From NCBI GenBank assembly GCA_016584305.1, contig JACEEZ010015238.1, positions 56,001 to 120,000 on the forward strand: a stretch of DNA of 64,000 nt. Reading direction: 5' to 3'. Of this stretch, positions 9,481 through 21,090 are shown in pieces. Below the pieces are notes generated by a model, which searched no databases, was not told where the DNA came from, and saw nothing but the letters and a program-made list of their open reading frames with translations. The DNA is from Chionoecetes opilio. Its lineage: Eukaryota > Arthropoda > Malacostraca > Decapoda > Majidae. Within the stretch, counting starts at the first letter, position 1. Every line of letters starts with the position of its first letter. Made by a program: the position numbers and the translations under genes.

Positions 9481-11131
9481 TATAGTGAATAATTTCCACA
9501 GCTGGGGGCCAGCGAAAAATGATGTTCTGCTTAAAGTGATATGACCCCCCTTATGAGGTTCCTCTAAGTGGTTTTACACTTTAAAGCAGCTTGCTTCCGT
9601 GGTAGGGAGTCCCCTAAGATGGTCTGCCAAGACGCAGCCTTAAAGACCTCCCTTACCTCTTCGGCTAACTCTAAGGGGATCAAATTGTTCACCGTACGCA
9701 CACATCGTTGTCCCATATCCAGTAACTCCACTAACCTCACATTCCCCTGTCCATCAGTATACAATTTTGCAATTGTTTCCAGAGATCTTTGTACTGATGG
9801 ATAATTTAAGATTTCTAACAATAAGGGGGAGGCTCCTATGAAGTTAGAAGCATTATCACTAATCAATCGCCAAGGACACGAGCGCCATGCTACAAACCAC
9901 CGGAACATTTGAATAAAGGTTTCGGCACTTAACTCTTCAGCTATTTTTAAATGAATAGCCCTGGTAGAGGTACAAGTGAATAAGCAGACATACTTTTTTT
10001 GGGGGGAAGAGTTGTCTCCTGTAGTTATTATTGCCCCTGTATAGTCGACACCAGTGACCTCAAATGGTTTTAGGAGTTTTACTCGATCAGCGGGAAGTTC
10101 AGGGGGCCTGGGATAGGTGGCTATTCTACCTTCATATCTATTATATTTAATACAAGATTTGACTGCCTGTCTACCGTGTTGTATCTAAAATTGCCTCCTG
10201 ATATAGGCTAATGTGTCAGCCATTTCGCCATGTAACGAGCTCCTATGAGATTATTCCACCAATAATTTAGTAAGATGGTGGCGTTTGGGAATTAGTATGG
10301 GATGGCAGGTGGTATTTGGAAGATCAGCTTTCAAAATTAGTCATCAACACCCAATTATACCCTCATTATCTAGGTACAGACCTAATTATTTTATCATTTT
10401 GTTCCTATGGGGGCTGGTCGAGGCTAAGAGCTGAAATTCCTCAGGAAATACCTGCTTTTGTATTGATTGTTCTGACCCAGAATTTTAAGGAGTCAGAGCT
10501 ATCCCTCTTAATGAATTTGAAGACTACATTAGTGGTCTTAAGTAGTTTGCTCAGTAAGGAAAACCTTTTAATGTCTATAACTCGATCTGGAATCAATACA
10601 GGTTTCCTTATTATATCTTTAGATATATCTGGCTGAGCGGAAACCTTTTTAGGCATATTATTACACTCTTTCAGCCAGTTAGGTCCTTTAAACCATAATC
10701 TTGTGTCTAATTTGAGGGTAGTAGTTCTTCGAGACACATTATTAGTTGGATTTTCCTTAGTGGCAATATATTTATCATGAACTGGAATATCACTTTCCTC
10801 TAATAACTCACTAATTGGTGTGGTCAAGAAAGTGGTTCCAATTCTTGCAATTAATAGGGGTTGTGCATGACTAGAAATACCTTCCCCTTGTTTTGCTTGG
10901 TGAGTACTTTGTGGGATGGGTCCCATTATTACATTACCACCATCACTGGTGAACATTGTCACGTTATGTCTTTTGATGACTTTCCTTAGGTAACGTCCAA
11001 AATAATCAGCGCCTATAATTAGTTGGAACAGACCATCAACGTCCTCAAAGGTCCAACAACTAGTCCAACACCTTTCTCCCTTAACATTACAACTGTGTCT
11101 TTTAGTCCTTTTACAGTTAAATTTATACCAA
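9480..11131 (-). mobile_element. BEL/Pao LTR retrotransposon remnant with the reverse transcriptase deleted
   Basis: On the minus strand a protease-like part (VDGLFQLIIGADYFGRYL, later GGNVIMGPIPQ) runs directly into the region that normally follows RNase H (IATKENPTNNVSRRTTTLKL, LWFKGPNWLKE). The integrase comes next: TYPRPPELPADR, VTGVDYTGAI, LFTCTSTRAIHLK, RLISDNASNFIGA. These motifs and this order are BEL/Pao. The reverse transcriptase expected between protease and RNase H is absent, so there is an internal deletion, plus frame breaks at about 9910 and 10440. At 9488-9500 AATAATTTCCACA probably marks the start of the 3' LTR (TGTGGAAATTATT on the minus strand). A Tigger-type element abuts the 5' side. 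Confidence 0.8.
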
Positions 11132-11234
11132 TACACTAAAACCGGCATTGTATAACTCGGAATTTGATATAACTCGGCAAGGCAAAGACAGTCGGCAAAA
11201 AATTATGTATCTCAGCATGTTGCCGAGTTATAAT

Positions 11235-12357
11235 TTTTTTTTATTTTTTTTTTTTACATCTATGCCTATAGTGCCTGTAGGCAGTGACCTCCAGGGCTCA
11301 GATGGTAGGCCCTGGAGGCTCACTTGAGGGCTGTGATGGTTGGCCCTCGCCCGTGGTGGCGCAGGCAGGATTTTTATAGTGACGCCTGTGATTAGAGGCT
11401 CATGCCGCCCCCTGTGTCCTCCGATGCACTCGTAGTCGAAGGTAGAGTTAATGGACAGGGCATGTGGGTGTTCTTAGGCCACTCGACGGTGCTGAAATAT
11501 TTTAAGTAGATTTATGGGTCTCACTCGGGATCGAACTCGGTGTGGGAATTTATGTCACATACATATATTTAATTGGAGGTCTTACCTAATCAAAACCCAT
11601 CGTCTATCTCATCCCGACACAATACCCCAACTAGTCAACTAACTAGGATACTTATCGGTGGATAGTGGGTTGAAATCGCAGTAGGCTTTTGATTAATACT
11701 GCCTGTCCTGTGATCCGAAGTGGTCGCCGTGATCGAGGCCGCCCGTGAAGGACAGAGGCAGAGGGCTGGAGGCGATGTGCTTTGATATGGGCGTCAGGAG
11801 GTTTTCACACCAGTAACTTGACGACGCGGCGAGATATTATCTGTGTTGATTTTAACACGTCCTATTGGTTTAACACTATGTGCAAAGAGTCTATATACAA
11901 ATCTCTCATATATACAAATCCACATATATATTTAATAAGAGATGTTAACTCGGTAGAGGCTCGGAGTGTACTAACTTCTCCGGTGGGCGGGCGGCAGCGA
12001 TCGCCACCCTACCTAGCCACGTACATACATCTCAGTGGCTAGTATCTAATGGGCGGCAGCCAATGGGCCGCTTCAACTAAGGTGCTAATGCTTAATATTA
12101 CTGGGAATGCTCAATTATTCTATCTCAGCACTTATCACTTACTCAAATTACCTTAATTATTACCCATTACCATTTTAATTATATATATACATCCCTACGC
12201 ACCCTTTTGATGAGTGGATAATACCTCCCTCACAAGGGGGGGGTTTAACAAAACCACCACTCTGCCAATTATTGAGTGGGTGGTTGGTGGATAATTTCCA
12301 CACTCGGGTCTTCGAGAACGCCACCCGGTGACGCTAACCACTCTGCTACCGCCTCCC
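11235..12357 (-). mobile_element. SINE (tRNA-Leu/Ser-like head), split by a solo LTR
   Basis: Reading the minus strand, the head is GGGGAGGCGGTAGCAGAGTG (box A region) and box B GAGTTCGATCC. The body ends in poly(A), seen as poly(T) at about 11236-11255. The head and body are separated by a solo LTR at 11541-12302. Complete unsplit copy for comparison: 49430-49793. Confidence 0.8.
11541..12302 (-). mobile_element. Solo LTR, 762 bp, with 5-bp target duplication
   Basis: The element starts TGTGGGAATT and ends AATTTCCACA (5'-TG...CA-3'). It is flanked on both sides by CTCGG (11536-11540 and 12303-12307), which occurs once in the unsplit SINE. The minus-strand start TGTGGAAATTATCCACC resembles the putative LTR start of the BEL/Pao remnant at 9488-9500 (TGTGGAAATTATTCAC), so it may belong to the same lineage. 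No internal retroelement genes are present. Confidence 0.82.
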
Positions 12358-13031
12358 CTAAACTGCATCTCTTGGTTTTAACTCGGCATATCATGCCCTC
12401 ACAACCTCTTGTGTGAACATTTATACAGAAAGTCAGCAAAAATCTCGGCATATTGCCGAGCATATTGCCGAGTTATAACTGCATCTCTTTGCTTACACTC
12501 GGCATATCCTCAGTCGCATAAAGTCGTGTTTTTCTCCTTTTGACCCTTTCCTGCAGGCTCAGGCTCTTCAATTTCATTACCTTCCTGCTGGAGACCCCTT
12601 GTGTGATGGAGCTGACATCTTGAAATTCAGTACTGTATGATGTAATCCCAAAACACGTAAAATAGGTGGCAAAGTAAAGCAAAGGTCGGGTACCAGCGCG
12701 TAGGCTGAGCCGTGTTTTTGTCGTCCAAGCACCGTCTTGGATACGAAGACCGTTTTTTGTCGCAATTGAAAAAGGATTGGTTTCTGCGACAAAAACACAA
12801 CAAGCTTGGTAGGAACCTAAATAATAATCAATGCAAAACATTACAAACATTATCACAAAGTAGTATAACACACATTTTAGCAAGTGTTATTGGATTGGGA
12901 TTCGTAATTCGTAATTTTTGTTAATTATTATTATTATTATTTTTTTTTTTTTTACCCATACCAGGAGGGCATTTGCATAACTCGGCAAGGACAGAGCCCC
13001 TATCGTGCCGAGTTTTAAGGGTTTTAGTGTA

Positions 13032-13394
13032 TTATTAACCCGTAATAGGTTACTCACGTCACAGGACGTGCTATCATAGGGTAAACATATAGGTTACTCA
13101 CGTCCAATGACGTGACGTTCATATACACATTTCTCCTGTCACTAGGCTGCTTTATATGTGCATAATTATTTTCACGTGTGTGGAAGGGACTGGCGCACCC
13201 GAGCTGGGATCTTAAAATGGCGAGTTGCTCCTTTTAAATGTTTTCTTTGTTTTTCCAGGACGATTGTGAATTGTTTGGAAAAAAAAAAAAAAAATTGTAA
13301 GCTGTAAGGGTACCCTACATGTTATGTAATGTAACCTTTTATGGGTTTAACTACAGCACTACCCTACATTTATATTTTCCAAATTGGACTAAGG
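13032..13394. other. No recognisable gene
   Basis: It contains a short repeat (AGGTTACTCACGTC twice, 13047-13106) and a 17-A run at 13279-13295. No coding signal. Confidence 0.4.
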
Positions 13395-13850
13395 GTTGAT
13401 CTATGGTTTGGGGAGGATCCACTCATACAGCTCTCCTAAACATGGTACAGTCATAAGCTTTTCCTCTCATCAACTCTCCTCCTCTAACCGATTGTTTTCA
13501 ATCTCTAAATCACCGCCGAAATATTGCTTCTCTTGCTATATTTTACCGTAATTTTCATTCTCACTGCTCTTCTGAACTTGTTAACTGCATGCCTCCACGC
13601 TTAAGCGGCATCACTGGACAAGACTTTCTTCTTATTCTCATCCCTATTCTGTCCATCTTACTAATGCACGAGTTAACTAGTATCTTAACTCTTTCATCCT
13701 TTTCACTGGTAAATTTAGGAACTCTTCAAGTTTTTATTTTTCCACCTTCCTACAATTTAAATGTTTTTCAAGAGAGGAGTGTCAAGGCACCTCCCGAACT
13801 AAATTGGTCCCCCCCCTGTCTGCAATCTCTTACTGTCTACTTTATAGGGA
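13395..13850 (+). mobile_element. LINE 3' fragment (Jockey-like C-terminal end)
   Basis: The plus strand carries a degenerate form of a common LINE C-terminus: HRRNIASLAIFYRNFHSHCS, then SELVNCMPPRLSG, and further on FSLVNLGTLQVF and NLNVFQERS. The general pattern 'RR--ASL--FYRY-----SSEL---P' is typical of Jockey-like LINE ends. It has several frameshifts, and no reverse transcriptase core is attached. Confidence 0.55.
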
Positions 13851-13856
13851 CTGGTA

Positions 13857-15425
13857 ATCAATCAATCATTAGGGGCATACACCGGGGGGCGCGTCGCCTC
13901 GGCCACTCTACGACGCCACTCCCGGGGGTCACTACGCGCGAGTCCCCATGCAGGCTGCTTTCCCATACCAAGCAGCTCTCGACAAGAAACATCAACTTGC
14001 CCCAGCCACGAGCCTTGTGGGCGGGCGCCCCCTTGGCCTCCTCCATGCCGGATTGTCTCTTACAGATACAACCCGATGGGAATGTTCGGTTTCAGGGTAG
14101 CGTGCCACATGCCATATAGCCGAAGTTGGCGCTGAAGGAATATACAGGTAATAGGCCTCGATTCCGTCTCACGGTGCAATCGCTGATTTGACACGTAATC
14201 ATCCCAGCGATACCCCATGATTCTGCGAAGACACTTATTACCAAAGGCATCGATTAGTCTCTTCAAGTCGCTATTTAGTGTCCATGTCTCACAACCATCG
14301 AGTAAGACAGGGATCACAAGCGACTTGAAGATCCGGATCTTTGTCCTCCTGCACAAGTACTGACAACGCCAAATACTCCTGCTGAGCAAGTCCATAACAC
14401 TGTGGGCTATGCCAATCCGGCGTAAGACTTCTTGACATGACCCTCCGTCATTATGGACTGCGCTACCAAGGTATGTAAAACTTTCCAAGACCTCAATGTC
14501 CTCGCCGCACGCATGAACAGACTGTACTGTTTCATCTAGTAAGCCTCCAAACACCTGAACCTTGGTCTTAAGCCAGGAGACCTCAAGTCCCTAGTGCAGC
14601 GCCTCGAGAACCATCACCAGGACCTCCAGCGGCTCAGCAAAGATTACTGCATCATCGGCAAAAACAAGATCAGTTATCTTGGTGTTGCCAAGGGATGCTC
14701 CACAATCACTTTGATCTACAACTTTGCCCAATACCCAGTCCATACAAGTGTTGAAAAGTGATGGGGCAAGGACGCACCCTTGCTTCACTCCTGTATTAAC
14801 AGGAAAGAAGCTGGATACCCCTCCCCCACACTTCACAGCACTCTCAGTCCCAGAGTACAGACCAGTCATCAAACCAATAGACCTTGCAGGAATTCCGTTA
14901 AGTCACAGAAGATCCCAGAGTACCTCACGATGCACTGAGTCAAACGCCTTCTTGAGATCAACATAGACTGCAAGCATCCCTTGTCGAAACTCACGTCGGC
15001 GTTCCACTAGGATACCGTCCGTTGTTGACTTACCAGGCATGAACCCAGACTGCTGATGTCTCTGATGCTTCAGCAGATGACTGCGAATCCGTGTCAGCAA
15101 TAGATGGGCAAGCACCTTGGCTGGCACGCTGAGCAGTGTAATACTGCGGTAATTGTTGCAGTCCTGACGGTCCCCTTTCCCTTTCCAGATAGGGACGACT
15201 AGCCCCCTTTTCCAGTCAGGAGGAATGATACCTGATTGCCACACGGCAGTCAGGACAGCATGCAACCCGCGGATCATGGCCTCACCCCCAGCTTTGAGGA
15301 GATCCGCACTGATATTACAAACACCAGCTGCCTTTCCACCCCTCAACTTTGCTACAACCTCTCTGACTTCGTCAAGAGAGGGTGCAGTTATGTCAATGGG
15401 CGGATCGGCATCCACTGCCTGTAAC
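13857..15425 (-). mobile_element. RTE-like LINE copy 1, reverse transcriptase and 3' end
   Basis: On the minus strand: PSLDEVREVVAKLRGGKAAG, NYRSITLLSVPAKVLAHLLL, SGFMPGKSTTDGIL, AVYVDLKKAFDSVHREVLWD (catalytic Asp), TGVKQGCVLAPSLFNTCMDW, LVFADDAVIFAEPLE (F-A-D-D box), then CETWTLNSDLKRLIDAFGNK, CLRRIMGYRWDDYV. The 3' end is an ATTG-type microsatellite (CAATCAATCATT at 13857), as in the two other copies. A microsatellite tail and this C-terminus suggest the RTE clade; that assignment is from memory and is not certain. Frames break at about 14580 and 14890. The 5' continuation is at 17071-17640. Confidence 0.85.
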
Positions 15426-17070
15426 CGAGACCACCGAGAGACAAGGCCTGGTGGATCGCCCGTGACGTCACACCATAAGGATACAACCCGCTCCGCTCCC
15501 CGTACAAGTTTACCTACCTAATATAATGTTTATCAGTATAAAAGATATACTGTTATCTTTGGAAATGTTTGTTCTATAATATTATCAAATAAAAAACCGT
15601 AAAACACACAAAGAAAATGCCATTATGAGACTTTCAAGAAATATGCATTAACTTAAACTCTTCGCCATTTAATATTTTGCTCGCAAACATTTTACATAGA
15701 GAATATCAATAGAAGTGGAGTTTAATTAGCTTTCCATTGATATATTTCGTTTAGTGATAAATGAATTAGCGGCATGCATAAATTAGCGTTAACTAAATAC
15801 AGGGAGGTCCCGTTATACGAGCATTCGGTATACGAGAATCTGATGATACGAGATGTGTAAATTAGGGTCTATTTTCAATATACGAGATCGAAAATCCAAT
15901 GATACGACATTCATACTGGGGTGAGTAAAATTATCAAGTTCAAAATGTGCGCCCTACCACTCCCAGGCTGGACAAAGGGGGATTTGGTTGACTCCAGTGA
16001 GGTCACCCCTAGCAAGCCGTGACCTGAAGGGTAATTAAGCGTATGGCGCGGCCTGACCTTTAGGGGTAATTAGCAGGTGTGCGGCCCCAACCTTGGGACC
16101 GCAGTCAGGTCACCCCTAGCAAGGCGTGACCTGAAGGGTAATTAAGCATATGGCACGGCCTGACCTTTAGGGGTAATTAGCAGGTGTGCGGCCCAAACAT
16201 TCGGACCGCTACACTACCATCTCTTGTATCACGCGAGGTCCCATACATTACAACGTCTTTTTTTGCTTGTTATGCATGTTTTATGTTTAATTAATGTGGT
16301 TATGTTATTTTGTGTGCTATTTTCTCTTTCAGAATGCTTTTTCTACAGAATAGGTAGTACAGTGTGGGTAATATAGATGCTGTGTGTTTGTTGTGTTTGC
16401 TATAGTTTATTTTAGCTTGAAAAATGTCGTCTTCTTTTTTTTTTTTTATATTGCTGGTCCTGGAACCAAACCTATATTTTAGCATTAGTTATGTGTTTCG
16501 TTATACGAGATTTTGCTTTACGAGTATGCCAGGTGGAACCTAACTGTTCGTATCTTCGGGACCTCCCTGTATAAAAAATCATGAAATTGGGTAATTTCCT
16601 ACCTAATATATGTTTATCGGTATAAAATATATACTGTTATCTTTTTATATTGATAAACATATATTAGGTAGGAAATTACCCGATTTCAAGATTTTTTATA
16701 TTTAGTTAACGCTAATTTATGCATGCCGCTAATTCATTTATCACTAAACGAAATACATCAATGGAAAGCTAATTAAACTCCGCTTCTATTGATATTCTCC
16801 ATGTAAAATGTTTGCGAGCAAAATATTAAATGGCGAAGAGTTTAAGTCAATGCATATTTCTTGAAAGTCTCATAATGGCATTTTCTTTGTGTTTTACAGT
16901 TTTTTATTTGATAATATTATAGAACAAACATTTCCGAAGATAACAGTATATCTTTTATACTGATAAACATTATATCAGGTAGGTAAACTTATACGGGGAG
17001 CGGAGCGGGTTGTATCCTTATGGTGTGACGTCACGGGCGATCCACCAGGCCTTGTCTCTCGGTGGCCACG
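15426..17070. mobile_element. Foldback element 1, long inverted arms, 7-bp target duplication
   Basis: The left end is CGAGACCACCGAGAGACAAG and the right end is the complement of CGTGGCCACCGAGAGACAAG. CTGTAAC flanks both sides (15419-15425, 17071-17077) and is single in uninterrupted LINE copies. The arms run about 370 bp each, through GTGACGTCACACCATAAGGA and GTTTGTTCTATAATATTATC, to a central hairpin near 16600-16680. No coding capacity. A TA-inserted MITE (15800-16569) sits in the left half. The inner arms match the element at 39966-41142, which has different ends. Confidence 0.82.
15800..16569. mobile_element. Tigger-type MITE, CAGGGAGGTCCCG family
   Basis: The ends CAGGGAGGTCCCGTTATACG and CGTATCTTCGGGACCTCCCT (then G) are flanked by TA. 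TATACGAG-type motifs recur about five times at the left and three times at the right. Inside, a block of about 124 bp (GGTCACCCCTAGCAAGCCGT onwards) is present twice in tandem; the copy at 48459-49223 has the same duplication, so it predates their spread. Confidence 0.88.
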
Positions 17071-17640
17071 CTGTAACCCAGTGGTGTGAAGCTGCTCAAT
17101 TGCAGGGTCCACCGTGAACAACTGCCCAAAGTACTCAGCCCAACGAGCCATCTGCCCATCCATGTCCGACACGAGGCGCCCATCTGGTGCTCGAATAGCA
17201 CTCGCCCGAGATGGAAACTTGGAACGGAGCTTCTTCAGGGCTCGGTGGGCGGGTCGGAGGTCATCAGCGTTCAAACGGCCCTTGACATCCTCAGCAAGAC
17301 TCCTGATATACCTCTCCTTGTCTCTCCCCAGGAGGGTTCTAATCTGGCTTGATAGAGCCCTGTGCTGGTCTTGGTTCCGCAGCATGCTTGGCAGCGTGAC
17401 TCTCCTCGATTTTCTCCAGCGTCTCCGTCGAGACAAAACCACGCCTTGACCTCAGGCGCTCCCCAATACACTCCTTGGCAGCCTGTAGAGTTTCACGTTT
17501 GTAGTTATCCCACAGTTCTACAGGGTCCTCGAGGGCACCAAGCACATCAAACCGATTTGAGACTGCTACTGCATACTCATGGGCACATGTCAAGTCCTTC
17601 AGTTTCTCAAGATGAAACACAGTATGGTTGCCTCTTGAGA
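17071..17640 (-). mobile_element. RTE-like LINE copy 1, 5' continuation (between endonuclease and reverse transcriptase)
   Basis: The minus strand reads HLEKLKDLTCAHEYAVAVSN, RFDVLGALEDPVELWD, KRETLQAAKECIGER, LRPAHRALKKLRSKFPSRAS, and VSDMDGQMARWAEYFGQLFT. This is the linker region upstream of the reverse transcriptase, also present at 42600-43200 and 57120-57700. It connects in order to 13857-15425 once the foldback element is ignored. The copy stops near 17640 with no endonuclease, so it is 5'-truncated. Confidence 0.82.
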
Positions 17641-18035
17641 TAGGGACTGGCAGCTAGCAGGTATTTTTGTTATTTCTATTTTCTATTTTTTTGCCTAAGG
17701 CCAGTTTCTCATGATGTAGAAATAAAAAATAAAAAATTGGAGCCATGTAATTTTTCATTAAATTTAACCACCATTTTTCATGTTTTCCCTTTTAACAAAA
17801 AATATGGTTGTCCTACTATCATTATGCATAGTTTTTGACCTATAAGAGTATTGCATCTAAAAATTATATTTGACCGGAAACTCGTCTACGTATCAATGAT
17901 GTTAATTTTCATGTCTTTCTGTGAAAAATGAGCAGATCTTTCATAGGCTATTGCTATTATGACTTGTTGGGGATGTACATTACATGAATATTACATGTGC
18001 TTCAACAAATCTGACCCTCATTTACAATATCTTAC
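17641..18035. other. VPS26 intron sequence next to the tail exon, no element recognised
   Basis: AT-rich, with no repeat ends or coding signal beyond the splice donor GTAAGA at 18035-18030. Confidence 0.5.
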
Positions 18036-18203
18036 CTCTAGTTGAGGTTTGGGTTGAGGAGTGGCTGTGGTATGTTGGTATCTGGCGTGTGATTGTGGTG
18101 ATGGTTTGGTCTGAGAGAGGTGCTCTGGAGCCTCCTCATGCATGGGAGACTGTGACTGTTGTGGGGACGGAGGCTCAGCACCAGTTGAGGGCATTGGAGA
18201 GGT
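18036..18203 (-). CDS. VPS26: VPS26, C-terminal tail exon (S/P/Q-rich)
   Basis: The acceptor is a T-rich tract ending GTTTGCAG and the donor is CTAGAG|GTAAGA, both strong. Between them lie 168 nt (56 codons, phase 0 at both ends) encoding a low-complexity tail: TSPMPSTGAEPPSPQQSQSP, later HEEAPEHLSQTKPSPQS and ATPQPKPQLE. The composition continues the Q/S/P-rich tail of the exon at 45204, and the phases match. Insect and crustacean VPS26 proteins are longer than the human ones because of such tails (family knowledge, recalled). It ends in a good donor without a stop, so at least one more coding exon must follow; I could not identify it in 1-18035. Assignment to VPS26 rests on phase, strand, order and composition rather than on a conserved motif. 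Confidence 0.82.
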
Positions 18204-18279
18204 CTGCAAACATTATTAAGAAATTAAGAAAGGATATCATTACCAATACATGAAATAAGCATGTTGAAAATCCCATTTA

Positions 18280-18540
18280 CAGAGCCATTCTGTAGTGGCC
18301 TAGTGGTAAAGTGGTCTGTATGTTCGGCCTACAACATGAATTAGGGTCTCTAGGTGATTAGAGACAATAAGAGTATGGGATTGATTTTGAAATCATTAAC
18401 TAAGTGTGCAATGTAAGCCAAGGATTTCAACCTTGCAACCCAGCAGGGGTGGATGACTAGTCCTCCTGTCCTCCTGTATGTGTGTGAGCTGCAAGAGACC
18501 ACAAATGGTCTATGTCATGTCATGAAAGTAGTGAATAGCT
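18280..18540 (+). repeat. Possible tRNA-derived repeat
   Basis: TAGTGGCCTAGTGGTAAAGT (about 18293-18312) resembles a tRNA box A (T-G-G-C-x-x-A-G-T-G-G). A box B-like GTTCGG follows, but no cloverleaf folds convincingly. It could be a decayed SINE ending near the GA tract. Confidence 0.3.
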
Positions 18541-18547
18541 GACACGA

Positions 18548-19825
<1,278 letters not shown>

Positions 19826-19864
19826 TTTATAAGTTTTCTACTTTTTTTTTTCTACAATTTTCTA

Positions 19865-19922
19865 CAACCGCGGTTGCGGTTATCAGACTAATAACAACCG
19901 CAGTTGCGGTTGCGGTTATCAT
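19865..19922. repeat. (GCGGTT)n short tandem repeats
   Basis: AACCGCGGTTGCGGTTATCA and GCAGTTGCGGTTGCGGTTAT; the same hexamer, partly inverted, recurs at 22411-22490. Confidence 0.7.
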
Positions 19923-19925
19923 ATA

Positions 19926-21046
19926 CAGTGGTACCTTGGCTTACGAGTTTAATTCGTTCATTGATCGAGCTTGTAACTCAATTTGCTCGTATATCAAATC
20001 AATTTTCCCCATTGAAATTAATTGAAATACCATTAATCCGTTCCAGCCCCCAAAAAACCACCCCAATTTTTTTACTTTACCTATATGACTGGACTGCACT
20101 CACCCTCTGCCATTTGCATTCGCCAGTGTTTACACTGTGTAACAGCTGTTGGAAACAGCTGCGGGTGGAACTGCCGCTAAACGTACTGCACTCACCCTCC
20201 GCCATTTGCATTCGCCAGTGTTTATACTCTGTGTATCAGCTGTGGGTGGAACTGCCACTAAACGTACTGCACTCACTCTCTGCCATTTGCATTCGCCAGT
20301 GTTTATACTCTGTGTATCAGCTGTTGGAAACAGCTGTGGGTGGAACTGTCGCTAAACGTACTACACTCACCCTCCGCCATTTGCATTCGCCAGTGTTTAT
20401 ACTCTGTGTATCACCCGTTGGAAACAGCTGTGGGTGGAACTGCCGCTAAACGTAATGCACTCACCCTCCGCCATTTGCATTCGCCAGTGTTTATACTGTG
20501 TATCAGCTGTTGGAAACAGCTGTGGGTGGAACTGCCGCTGAACGTACTGCACTCACCCTCCGCCATTTGCATTCGCCAGTGTTTATACTCTGTGTATCAG
20601 CCGTTGGAAACAGCTGTGGGTGGAACTGCCGCTAAACGTACTGCACTCACCCTCCGCCATTTGCATTCGCCAGTGTTTATACTCTGTGTATCAGCCGTTG
20701 TTAACAGCTGTGGGTGGAACTGCCACTAAACGTACTGCACTCACCCTCTGCCATTTGCATTCGCCTGTGTGAGCAAAACACAACAGAGATGCTTCCACGG
20801 CGAGGTAACCACGTGAAGTGAACGAGTGAGACGCGGGATGCTGGGCGGATGTTGTGGCGTTCGCTGCGCCAACTAGCGGCGGTGTATCTGAAGCTCGCTC
20901 GTAATAAAACAAAAAAAACAAAAACAAAAAAAAATCGCTTGGAACTCTGATTTTGGCTCGCAACTCAAAGCAAAAAATCGACCGAGCGACTGCTCGTAAC
21001 TCGGAAAACTCGTAAGTTGGGGCACTCGTAAGTCAAGGTACCAGTG
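19926..21046. mobile_element. Tigger-type MITE, CAGTGGTACC family, with a 93-bp minisatellite
   Basis: The ends CAGTGGTACCTTGGCTTACG and the complement of CACTGGTACCTTGACTTACG are flanked by TA (19924-19925 and 21047-21048). ACTCGTAA-type motifs recur at the right end. Most of the interior (20093-20765) is a minisatellite. No transposase remains. Confidence 0.88.
20093..20765. repeat. About 93-bp minisatellite, 7 units plus a partial one
   Basis: Each unit holds CTGCACTCACCCTCCGCCAT, TTGCATTCGCCAGTGTTTAT and the palindrome-like CAGCTGTTGGAAACAGCTG. One unit is shorter and lacks the latter. Long frames cross it on both strands only because the unit has few stops. Confidence 0.92.
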
Positions 21047-21090
21047 TACTAAGAAAAATCCGTAATTATTAACTGGAATATTACGTTATA

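Larger units (their letters stand above)
11134..13029. mobile_element. Tigger-type element, ATAACTCGG family, carrying a SINE
   Basis: The ends are CACTAAAACCGGCATTGTAT and the complement of CACTAAAACCCTTAAAACTC, flanked by TA (11132-11133, 13030-13031). The motif ATAACTCGG recurs near both ends. The SINE at 11235-12357 sits inside. At about 12484-12640 (minus strand) is the start of a jerky/Tigger transposase: MSAPSHKG, SRKVMKLKSLSLQERVKR. The rest of the transposase is gone. Sister copies: 22510-23201, 23963-31106, 46549-50466. Confidence 0.82.
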
